From positions 27,609 through 91,608 of the forward strand of contig JAAWBG010000057.1 in assembly GCA_022792535.1 (NCBI GenBank): 64,000 nucleotides of DNA, read 5' to 3'. Made by a program: the position numbers and the translations under genes. Positions 57,254-64,000 of the stretch are shown here, piece by piece; position 1 is the first letter of the stretch; each line of letters opens with the position of its first letter. Source of the DNA: Lachnospiraceae bacterium. Its GTDB lineage: Bacteria > Bacillota > Clostridia > Lachnospirales > Lachnospiraceae. The notes below the pieces were generated by a model. It was not told the DNA's origin, did no database searches, and saw only the letters and a list, made by a program, of their open reading frames with translations.

Positions 57254-58336
57254 ATGAAAAAATTCTTTCAAAACCAAGTATCACACGATTTGTTCATTAC
57301 CGTTGGATTATTATTGCTTACCACTCTGCTGACACTTTTTCTGTTTTTCTTTGTTTCCGACAATCCAACAAATATCGCCCTGTTTTATATTATCAGCATT
57401 ATAACAGTGGCACGCTGCACAGATGGCTACTTTTATGGTATTTCTGCTTCTCTTTTTAGTATTATTTTTATCAATTATTTCTTTGCTTATCCCTATTTTT
57501 GCATAGATTTTTCTCTTTCTGATTATCCTTTTACTTTTGTATGTATGCTGAGCCTCTCTTCCATTACCAGCGCCATCACAACCAATTTAAAACAACAGAA
57601 AGAAATTCTTGTATTACATGAAAAGCAGTTGATAGAAGCTGAAAAAGAAAAAATGCGTGCCAACCTTCTGCGCGCTATCTCCCATGACCTGCGCACGCCT
57701 TTGACCAGTATTCTTGGCTCTATCTCTTCTCTGGAAGCAAACAATGAAGAGTCTCTTCGTTTCGATGAATCCCGAACTCTGATCCATAACATCCATGACG
57801 ATGCAGGCTGGCTTCTAAATATGGTGGAAAATCTTTTGTCCGTCACAAAAATTCAAACAGGCGCTTCCCAATTAAACACGCTTCCTGAACTTGTAGACGA
57901 AGTGGTTGCCGAGTCTGTTACCCGTTTAAAAAAGAGAATCCCTGACGTAGAAATTGAGGTAAAGATCCCCTCTGAGATTCTCATGATCCCTATGGACGCC
58001 ATGCTGATCGAACAAGTTTTGATAAATCTTCTTGAAAATGCTATCACCCATTCTCTCAGTCCCAAACCTGTCCAGTTGATTGTCGAGAATCAGCCGGAAA
58101 CAGTCTGTTTCTGCGTGATTGATTATGGAATTGGTCTCCCAGAAGAACATCTGGAGCATATTTTTGATGGTACCTATTCTGACGGTGCTTCTTCTGATGT
58201 GCGAAAGGGCATGGGAATTGGTCTGTCCATCTGCAAGACCATCATCACCGCCCACCACGGAACCATGGATGCAAGAAATCATGCAGAAGGCGCAGAATTT
58301 TCATTCACATTACCTAAGGAGGAATCTTATGCATAA
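57254..58336 (+). CDS. KdpD-like sensor histidine kinase (membrane and kinase parts only)
   Basis: A 360-residue kinase: four membrane helices of the DUF4118/KdpD type (about 10-115; FYIISIITVARCTDGYFYGI), H box AISHDLRTPLTSILGS (His about 157), N box LIEQVLINLLENAITHS, and G boxes DYGIGLP and GMGIGLSICK. The N-terminal KdpD sensor and USP domains (about 380 residues in E. coli) are absent. AGAGGTG sets the start at 57254. It overlaps the regulator gene by 8 bases. No kdpFABC pump genes are present. Confidence 0.93.
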   Translation: MKKFFQNQVSHDLFITVGLLLLTTLLTLFLFFFVSDNPTNIALFYIISIITVARCTDGYFYGISASLFSIIFINYFFAYPYFCIDFSLSDYPFTFVCMLSLSSITSAITTNLKQQKEILVLHEKQLIEAEKEKMRANLLRAISHDLRTPLTSILGSISSLEANNEESLRFDESRTLIHNIHDDAGWLLNMVENLLSVTKIQTGASQLNTLPELVDEVVAESVTRLKKRIPDVEIEVKIPSEILMIPMDAMLIEQVLINLLENAITHSLSPKPVQLIVENQPETVCFCVIDYGIGLPEEHLEHIFDGTYSDGASSDVRKGMGIGLSICKTIITAHHGTMDARNHAEGAEFSFTLPKEESYA

Positions 58337-59036
58337 ATTTACTGTACTTATCGTGGAAGACGAAAAGAGTATCAGCGATTTTATCTTTAAAATCCTCTCT
58401 TCCCACGATTACCGTGTTAAATGTGCTTCAACTGGAAAAGAAGCCCTCTCCCTTGCTTCTTCTCTCTGCCCCGACATTATTCTGCTGGATATGGGACTTC
58501 CCGATATCGACGGTATGGAAGTGATTCAGCAGATCCGCCTCTGGTCTGGATGTCCCATCATTGTCATTTCTGCCCGTACCCAGGAAGATGACAAAGTACG
58601 GGCTTTAGACGCTGGGGCAGACGATTATCTCACCAAACCTTTTGGAACCTCAGAACTGCTGGCAAGAATCCGGACTTCTTTGCGCCACAGCAATAAATCC
58701 AACAGTGAAAACGGCCTTCCCCAGCACCCTTACCGGGCGAAAGGATTAGAAATCGACTTTTTCAAACGAAATATTACGGTAGATGGACAATCTATCCACC
58801 TTACGCCCATCGAATATAAGATCGTCGCCTTCCTTGCCCAAAATTCTGGAAAGGTTATGACTTATTCCGCTGTTATGAACAATGTCTGGGGGCCTTATGC
58901 GGAATCTGACAACAAAATTCTGCGGGTAAATATGGCGAATATCCGCCGAAAATTAGAAAAAAACCCAGCACAGCCTGTCTATATTTTTACGGAAGTAGGC
59001 GTCGGATATCGAATGGCAGAAGACGAAGACCATTAA
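58329..59036 (+). CDS. KdpE-like response regulator (OmpR family)
   Basis: A 235-residue regulator: receiver domain with E10/D11, phospho-acceptor D54 (PDIILLDMGLPD) and K in TKPFGTSE; then a C-terminal winged helix (about 135-230; LTPIEYKIVAFLAQNSGKV, VNMANIRRKLEKNP). Start at ATG 58329 inside the kinase gene end, preceded by AAGGAGG. It is the partner of the kinase. Target genes are unknown; the deacetylase gene follows after 232 bases. Confidence 0.94.
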   Translation: MHKFTVLIVEDEKSISDFIFKILSSHDYRVKCASTGKEALSLASSLCPDIILLDMGLPDIDGMEVIQQIRLWSGCPIIVISARTQEDDKVRALDAGADDYLTKPFGTSELLARIRTSLRHSNKSNSENGLPQHPYRAKGLEIDFFKRNITVDGQSIHLTPIEYKIVAFLAQNSGKVMTYSAVMNNVWGPYAESDNKILRVNMANIRRKLEKNPAQPVYIFTEVGVGYRMAEDEDH

Positions 59037-59157
59037 AATTCCTCTCTGTCCTTCTCTTTTGAATCCATAACTTAACTCAATCTTAAGAAATATTCCATTG
59101 TTTTTTTTCATTTTATTCTATACAATAAGATTAGTTTGATCTACAATATGACCTTCC

Positions 59158-59211
59158 AAGATTAGGCCGTCAAAAGGCTGGTGCAAAGCATCCCTTCGGC
59201 AGCCTAATCTT
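59158..59211. repeat. Palindromic element related to 34513-34570
   Basis: AAGATTAGGC (59158-59167) pairs with GCCTAATCTT (59202-59211). Both elements contain GTCAAAAGG shortly inside the left end and finish CTAATC, suggesting one family. It lies between the response regulator and the deacetylase gene. Confidence 0.6.
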
Positions 59212-59268
59212 ATGAAATAACGTTTGTAAATCAAGCAAATTTTGAATTATGAAGGGCAGCGAGAAATC

Positions 59269-60348
59269 ATGAGCACAAGAAGAAACAGACGCAGAAGAAA
59301 CACAGAAATTAAAATTAGATTAGCTATGGGAGTAACAGCATTGACTGTCGTAATCTTAGGCGGTATCCTGATCACCAAAGCAGTCCATAACGCTTCAGAT
59401 AAAAAGGAAAATCATTCTGATATTACGGCAGAAAAGGAGATAGACAACAAACAGTCTGACCAGAAAGAATCTTCCAAAACCTCCAAGGATTCTCAAAAAG
59501 AAACAGAGAATCCGGTAACAGAAGATCCTGCTCCAAAAGCAGAAGAAACAGAAAAACCTTTTACTCTTGCCGATTTGGAAAATCCAGAAGGTTTCGATAT
59601 CCGTCCAACAGAAAATGGCATTGTATTACAGAATCAGCAAATTGATCTGACCGGATTAGATACTACAAGTTTGGACTGGGGCCAGGGCGGTGATAAAGAC
59701 CAATGGAACCGTCCGGCAGGCTGTATGCAGTATCAGGAAAAATACGGAAAATACAACGCCTATTTCATTAAAGATGAACCGGAGAAAAAGGTGATCTATC
59801 TCACCCTCGACGAAGGATATGAATATGGATGTTCACCCCGGATTTTAGACACATTAAAAGAAAAAAATGTACATGCCGTCTTTTTTGTAACTGAATCTTT
59901 TGCAAAACAAAATCCTGATCTGGTACGACGCATGATCGACGAGGGCCACGAAGTAGGCAATCACAGTGTCACTCATCCTGCTGCTGGACTTCCCTCTCAG
60001 ACCTTAGAAGAACAAACCAACGAGGTTGTGGGAAACCACAATTATATAAAAGAACAATTTGACTACGATATGCACTTATTCCGCTATCCCGCCGGAAAAT
60101 TCAATGAACAGTCTGTGGCACTGTTAAATAACCTGAATTACAAAAGTGTATTCTGGAGTTTTGCGTATCTGGATTATGATGTGGAAAATCAGCCAGATCC
60201 AGCAGCAAGCCTGCAGAAACTTATGGACTGCCTGCACCCAGGCGCTATCTACCTTCTACATGCCGAGTCTGAGACAAACACTCAGATTTTGGGGGATTTT
60301 ATTGATCAGGCAAGAGCCCAGGGGTATGAATTCAAAGTATTTCAATAA
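59269..60348 (+). CDS. Membrane-anchored polysaccharide deacetylase (PdaA-like)
   Basis: A 359-residue protein: basic cytoplasmic tail (STRRNRRRRN), one anchor (about 20-40), a K/E/S-rich stalk, and a NodB-type deacetylase domain (about 165-355) with LTLDEGYEYG, HEVGNHSVTHP (metal histidines) and LFRYPAGKF. The closest match in pattern is PdaA, which forms muramic delta-lactam in spore cortex. The first motif has D-E where most have D-D/N. The ATG at 59269 has only a weak ribosome site. Confidence 0.9.
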   Translation: MSTRRNRRRRNTEIKIRLAMGVTALTVVILGGILITKAVHNASDKKENHSDITAEKEIDNKQSDQKESSKTSKDSQKETENPVTEDPAPKAEETEKPFTLADLENPEGFDIRPTENGIVLQNQQIDLTGLDTTSLDWGQGGDKDQWNRPAGCMQYQEKYGKYNAYFIKDEPEKKVIYLTLDEGYEYGCSPRILDTLKEKNVHAVFFVTESFAKQNPDLVRRMIDEGHEVGNHSVTHPAAGLPSQTLEEQTNEVVGNHNYIKEQFDYDMHLFRYPAGKFNEQSVALLNNLNYKSVFWSFAYLDYDVENQPDPAASLQKLMDCLHPGAIYLLHAESETNTQILGDFIDQARAQGYEFKVFQ

Positions 60349-60379
60349 AATTTTGAATAAGATCTGAGTGAGGTTTCCC

Positions 60380-61492
60380 ATGTTAAATGATGAGATTGCA
60401 AAAAAATTTATTGAGCGGTTGACTGCATATACCAATTATAATATCAATATTATGGATGAAAAAGGCATTATTATTGCCAGCCGGAATCCAGAACGCATCG
60501 GCACCTTCCACGAAATTGCCTTTGAGATTGTCACCAATCAAAAGGACATGGCTGAAGTCACAGCAAACAGCGAATTTCTGGGAGTATATCCCGGCGTTAA
60601 CCTTCTTCTTAAGCAAAATGGCGTCCCAATCGGCGTCATTGGTGTTACCGGCACTCCTGAAGAAGTAAAGCCCATTGCACTGATCATCAAAATGGCAATG
60701 GAAACCATGCTGGAATACGAATATCAAAAAGAATTATCCAACAAACGTCAGAATTTAAAGGAGCGTTTCATTCATCAGCTCCTCTATGACCGAGACCCTG
60801 ATCCGCAGGAACTTCGCATACTTGCCGCAAAATTAAATTATAAAGAAACCTATCTTCGGATTCCCATCCTCTGTAACAACACCAGCGGAAAGAAACCGGA
60901 AGCCATACAAAAGAAAATCAAATCCTGTACCTTACATACCAGTCAGGATATTTCTATTATCACCCGCAACAAACAGGTACTGATCTTTAAAACCCTGCCA
61001 GATCATACCCATATTCTTTCAGATTACCGGCATATTGTAGAGGAATACCTAAAAGAATTCACAACCGGCGCCAAAGAATATATCTTTTATATCGGCACGA
61101 TACAAGAGCGCTTTTCCAATTATCAAAATGCCTTCCTGCATTGTACCTGGCTGCAAAAATATGCAGATTCCAGTCAAAAAAATATTTTCTTCTATGACCA
61201 TATTGACGACTATATGAAAAACATGATTCCTAAGATCGAACTTCACAAGGTCTTTCATTGTCTCAAAAAAGAACTGACAGAAAAAGACATTCAGTCCTGT
61301 CTTGAGATTATAGGCAGCCTTAAGAAAAATAGCTATAATATGGCAGCCAGCAGCGCTGAATTGTATATTCACAAGAACACTCTGGCTTTCCGTTTTGATA
61401 AGATCCGAAATAAATTTAACCTCAATCCTCTTCAGGATACCACCGCAAAAGAATTTCTGGAGTATTTTTACTACTATCTAAAAAACACCTAA
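60380..61492 (+). CDS. CdaR-type sugar-diacid regulator
   Basis: A 370-residue regulator with the N-terminal sugar diacid recognition domain (about 1-130; INIMDEKGIIIASRNPERIGTFHE) and a C-terminal PucR-like helix-turn-helix (NMAASSAELYIHKNTLAFRFDKI). CdaR activates glucarate, galactarate and glycerate genes in E. coli. It precedes glycerate kinase, its likely target. GAGG six bases before the ATG at 60380 sets the start. Confidence 0.92.
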   Translation: MLNDEIAKKFIERLTAYTNYNINIMDEKGIIIASRNPERIGTFHEIAFEIVTNQKDMAEVTANSEFLGVYPGVNLLLKQNGVPIGVIGVTGTPEEVKPIALIIKMAMETMLEYEYQKELSNKRQNLKERFIHQLLYDRDPDPQELRILAAKLNYKETYLRIPILCNNTSGKKPEAIQKKIKSCTLHTSQDISIITRNKQVLIFKTLPDHTHILSDYRHIVEEYLKEFTTGAKEYIFYIGTIQERFSNYQNAFLHCTWLQKYADSSQKNIFFYDHIDDYMKNMIPKIELHKVFHCLKKELTEKDIQSCLEIIGSLKKNSYNMAASSAELYIHKNTLAFRFDKIRNKFNLNPLQDTTAKEFLEYFYYYLKNT

Positions 61493-61538
61493 AAAGTCAT
61501 GTGATCCAGTTTTTTGGCCCCATTCAATGAAACATCAG

Positions 61539-61577
61539 AAGCAGAATTTTTGTGTCGAGAACACAAAAATTCTGCTT
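61539..61577 (+). terminator. Terminator after the CdaR-type gene
   Basis: A perfect 17-bp stem (61539-61555 with 61561-61577) with a five-base loop, followed by TATTTTGTTTT. Confidence 0.9.
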
Positions 61578-61696
61578 TATTTTGTTTTCAGAAAAATTGC
61601 AAAATATTAAAAATATTATTACACTAAAGAAAAAGAATTCTCAAATAGATTTACAAATCAATCGTACTCTTTTTCAAACAAACAGGAGATCAATTT

Positions 61697-62842
61697 ATGA
61701 AGATATTACTGGCACCAGATTCTTTTAAAGGTTCCATGAGTTCAAAACACATCATAGAATTGCTGACACAGTCTGCAAAAAAGCACTTTGAAAACTGTGA
61801 CGTCATCTCCGTTCCCATGGCAGACGGCGGAGAGGGAACTGTAGACGCAATGATAGAAATCATGCACGGACACCGCAAAAGCCACAAAGTCACCGGACCG
61901 CTGGGTGATCCTGTAAACGCATCCTACGGAGTGATCAACGATTCCACCGTGATCCTGGAAATGGCAGAAGCCTCTGGTCTTCCCTTGGTTCCTGCCGGCA
62001 AACGCAATCCCTATGAAACCACTTCCTATGGCACAGGTGAGATGATCCGCCACGTTTTAGAAAAAGGTTACCAAAATATCATTCTGGCAATCGGTGGAAG
62101 CGCTACAAACGACGGAGGAATGGGAGCCGCCGCTGCTCTTGGAGTAGAGTTTTTAGACAAAGCTGGTCTTTCACTGGCGCCTGCCGGAAAAAATTTAAAG
62201 CAGATCCAAACCATCTGCACAGATCATCTATTTGAGAAATTGACAGACGCTCAGATCACTATTATGTGTGATGTAAAGAACCCTTTAACGGGTCCTCATG
62301 GCGCCACCTATGTATTTGGACCACAAAAAGGCGGCACTCCAGAACAACTAAATGACCTGGAAGAAGGCATGGTTCATTACGCCAAATTGCTGAAAACGCA
62401 ATTTGGCACAGATTTTTCCGCAATGGAAGGCGCCGGAGCTGCCGGCGGTGTCAGCGTTCCTCTTCTGCTTTTTTCCAATGCAAAACTGGAATCTGGTATT
62501 CAGGCTGTACTACATACCATCCATTTTGATTCCTTATTGCAGGATGTGGATCTTGTCATTACCGGAGAGGGAAGGGTTGATGAACAATCACCCAATGGCA
62601 AAGTATTGTCGGGAATTGGTTTGGCCTGCCGGGAAAAAAATATTCCGGTTGCAGCAATTGTAGGAGGAATGGGCCCTGGAGCCTGTAAAATTTATGACTG
62701 TGGAATTGATTCCATTATGCCCATTGTCAATCACCCCATGGATCTTGATACTGCCATCCGGGACTGTGACGAACTGCTTTTAGACGCTGCTGACCGCATG
62801 TTCCGTCTAATTAAAATGGGAATTCATATGACTGTCAGATAA
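61697..62842 (+). CDS. garK: Glycerate 2-kinase
   Basis: A 381-residue kinase of the GarK/GlxK type, making 2-phosphoglycerate from glycerate. It opens MKILLAPDSFKGSMSS, with PMADGGEGTVDAM, AIGGSATNDGGMGAAAALG and TGEGRVDEQS. AGGAG precedes the ATG. It lies downstream of the CdaR-type regulator with a terminator between, so it has its own start, and is co-transcribed with the hydrolase 32 bases on. Confidence 0.96.
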   Translation: MKILLAPDSFKGSMSSKHIIELLTQSAKKHFENCDVISVPMADGGEGTVDAMIEIMHGHRKSHKVTGPLGDPVNASYGVINDSTVILEMAEASGLPLVPAGKRNPYETTSYGTGEMIRHVLEKGYQNIILAIGGSATNDGGMGAAAALGVEFLDKAGLSLAPAGKNLKQIQTICTDHLFEKLTDAQITIMCDVKNPLTGPHGATYVFGPQKGGTPEQLNDLEEGMVHYAKLLKTQFGTDFSAMEGAGAAGGVSVPLLLFSNAKLESGIQAVLHTIHFDSLLQDVDLVITGEGRVDEQSPNGKVLSGIGLACREKNIPVAAIVGGMGPGACKIYDCGIDSIMPIVNHPMDLDTAIRDCDELLLDAADRMFRLIKMGIHMTVR

Positions 62843-62874
62843 AATCGTCTGACCTAAGAAAGGAGAAGGTAATT

Positions 62875-63687
62875 ATGGCAACTTTTTTAACAAACGACAA
62901 TGTAGAAATCTATTATGAGGTAACAGGAGAAGGAAGACCTTTGTTCATGCTTCCAGGCTGGACCTGCACCACAAACTTCTGGAAACACAATGTGGAAGAA
63001 CTCTCAAAAACCTGTAAAGTAATCTGCATGGATATGAGAGGACACGGAGAATCCGAAAAGGTAATGCACAGCCACCGGATTTCCCGCTATGCAATGGACG
63101 TAAAAAATCTTCTGGATCATCTGGATGCGACGGACGTCACTGTTCTTGGCTGGTCCATGGGAGCTTCCATTCTCTGGAGCTATATTGAATTATTCGGAAA
63201 TCATCGAATCAGCGGTCTTATCTGTGTAGATCAGTCTCCTGCTCAATACACTGGACCAGACTGGATCTGGGGACAAAAAGGCTGTTATGACATAGAAATG
63301 TTCATCCGCACCTGTTACGATATCAAATACGATCCACGGGGCGCTGCCGAAGGATTGGTAGGAGCCTGCCTGAATCATACGCCCACACCGGAAGATGCAA
63401 AATTTATTGCAGACGAAATCTCTAAATGTCCGCCTTATGTGAGAATTGAGATTATGCGAGACCACACCAATCTGGACTGGAGAGATTTTATTCCAGAGAT
63501 CAAACTCCCGACCCTTGTCTGCGTAGCACGAAACAGCAACGTATTCGACTGGCAGGGCAGCGCCTGGGTAGGTGAAAATATTCCTGGTGCAAAAACCGTA
63601 TTTTTCGAGGATTCCGGTCATATGCTGTTCTGGGAAGAACCAGATAAATTCAACCAGACCGTAGGTGAATTTGTAACACAGCACTGA
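62875..63687 (+). CDS. Alpha/beta hydrolase
   Basis: A 270-residue alpha/beta hydrolase: oxyanion region PGWTCTTNFW, nucleophile elbow GWSMGAS (Ser about 95), acid in a C-terminal strand and the catalytic His in EDSGHMLFWEEP (about 248). The overall pattern resembles esterases and non-haem peroxidase-like hydrolases; the substrate is unknown. Linkage to glycerate kinase suggests a small ester or lactone, by inference. Confidence 0.9.
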   Translation: MATFLTNDNVEIYYEVTGEGRPLFMLPGWTCTTNFWKHNVEELSKTCKVICMDMRGHGESEKVMHSHRISRYAMDVKNLLDHLDATDVTVLGWSMGASILWSYIELFGNHRISGLICVDQSPAQYTGPDWIWGQKGCYDIEMFIRTCYDIKYDPRGAAEGLVGACLNHTPTPEDAKFIADEISKCPPYVRIEIMRDHTNLDWRDFIPEIKLPTLVCVARNSNVFDWQGSAWVGENIPGAKTVFFEDSGHMLFWEEPDKFNQTVGEFVTQH

Positions 63688-63766
63688 TGGTTTAAGATAT
63701 CTTTTGTAATACCAAAAGAATAACTGCTGTATCAGCATAACTTACAAAACATGGATTTGTTCAGAA

Positions 63767-63823
63767 GGGGGCTGTGAAAAAATGGAGTGATTGAAACACC
63801 ATTTTTCACAGCTCCTCTTTTTT
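63767..63823 (+). terminator. Hairpin/terminator, probably also the end of an IS element
   Basis: GGGGCTGTGAAAAAATGG (63767-63784) pairs with CCATTTTTCACAGCTCC (63799-63815), followed by TCTTTTTT on the plus strand. It can terminate the hydrolase transcript. The position 75 bases beyond a transposase stop and the GGGG-TGT end suggest it is the terminal repeat of the element. Confidence 0.6.
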
Positions 63824-63896
63824 GTCTTAAAAATTCAGCTCTATCTTAAAAAAGCGTATACCTCCCCCTTTCCCCCTGGAATAGCCTCTCTGCTTT

Positions 63897-64000
63897 TTAT
63901 GCTGCTTCCGGGAGCCGCATCTTTTTATTCCTGAATTTATAGAGATTATGACCAATAGAAACCAGAAACAATTCCAGTTTCACCCTGTTTACTCCTTTTC
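63897..64000 (-). mobile_element. Transposase C-terminus, IS1182-like (runs off window)
   Basis: The minus strand is open from the edge to a TAA at 63897: 33 residues with KLELFLVSIGHNLYKFRNKK, the C-terminal helix pattern (I-HNLYK) of IS1182/DDE transposases. Only this fragment is visible, so integrity cannot be judged. It explains why the gene-free stretch after the hydrolase ends here. Confidence 0.75.

Noticed and set aside
63190..63738. 182-codon open frame opposite the alpha/beta hydrolase
   Set aside because: Antisense to a hydrolase with an intact catalytic triad pattern; composition of a shadow.

Overview
The window looks like chromosome from a low-to-moderate GC, spore-forming, anaerobic Firmicute of the Lachnospiraceae (Blautia-like). 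This rests on gene content and order (ylxM-ffh-rpsP-khpA-rimM-trmD; rpmF, plsX-acpP-rnc-smc-ftsY), a SpoIIM protein, a PdaA-type deacetylase, a KdpD-type sensor kinase, CIRCE-controlled groESL, a Gram-positive SOS box at recA, strong AGGAGG ribosome sites and GTG starts. Genus is inference. Almost all of 0.4-47 kb is read from the minus strand, and the right 15 kb mostly from the plus strand.

Layout. 0-4 kb: the start of purA (cut by the edge), a LysR regulator, and divergent TRIC-type channel and MATE exporter genes. 4-10 kb: a signalling block of chemoreceptor, DegV lipid-binding protein, stand-alone Hpt, REC-HD-GYP with a damaged metal site, and a FapA/DUF342 protein carrying nine 26-residue repeats. 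10-13 kb: groESL and a small Cys-rich family protein. 13-27 kb: two core operons, ylxM-ffh-rpsP-khpA-rimM-trmD and plsX-acpP-rnc-smc-ftsY-ilvA, then a DUF624 membrane protein, rpmF and yceD. 27-34 kb: ackA, a split GT-C-like membrane protein, tmcAL, a GT4 glycosyltransferase and a DedA protein. 34-40 kb: a four-gene operon of Uma2 nuclease, an EF-G/TetM-like GTPase fused to a Rae1/YacP-type NYN nuclease domain, a flavodoxin-fold protein and hemB. 40-48 kb: nadB-nadC, ligA-metA with an rRNA pseudouridine synthase, a membrane-anchored SH3 protein and tRNA-Arg(CCG). 48-51 kb: aroD-aroK facing away from aroE-aroF. 51-57 kb: spoIIM, a NUDIX hydrolase, rny, recX, recA and trxA. 57-64 kb: a KdpDE-like two-component pair, a polysaccharide deacetylase, a CdaR-type regulator with glycerate kinase, an alpha/beta hydrolase, and the C-terminus of an IS1182-like transposase at the edge.

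The most unusual protein is the GTPase-NYN fusion at 36237-38999: a ribosome-binding translocase-like GTPase joined to a domain related to the ribosome A-site mRNA endonuclease. Second is the FapA-repeat / degenerate HD-GYP / Hpt operon, a possible phosphorelay that lacks obvious phosphodiesterase chemistry. The intergenic spaces are also unusual. They hold a 183-bp tandem repeat with a third partial copy 1 kb away, a 129-bp element with 12-bp terminal inverted repeats and three internal hairpins, and several shorter palindromic elements.

All family names come from reading the translations. No database search or folding was run.
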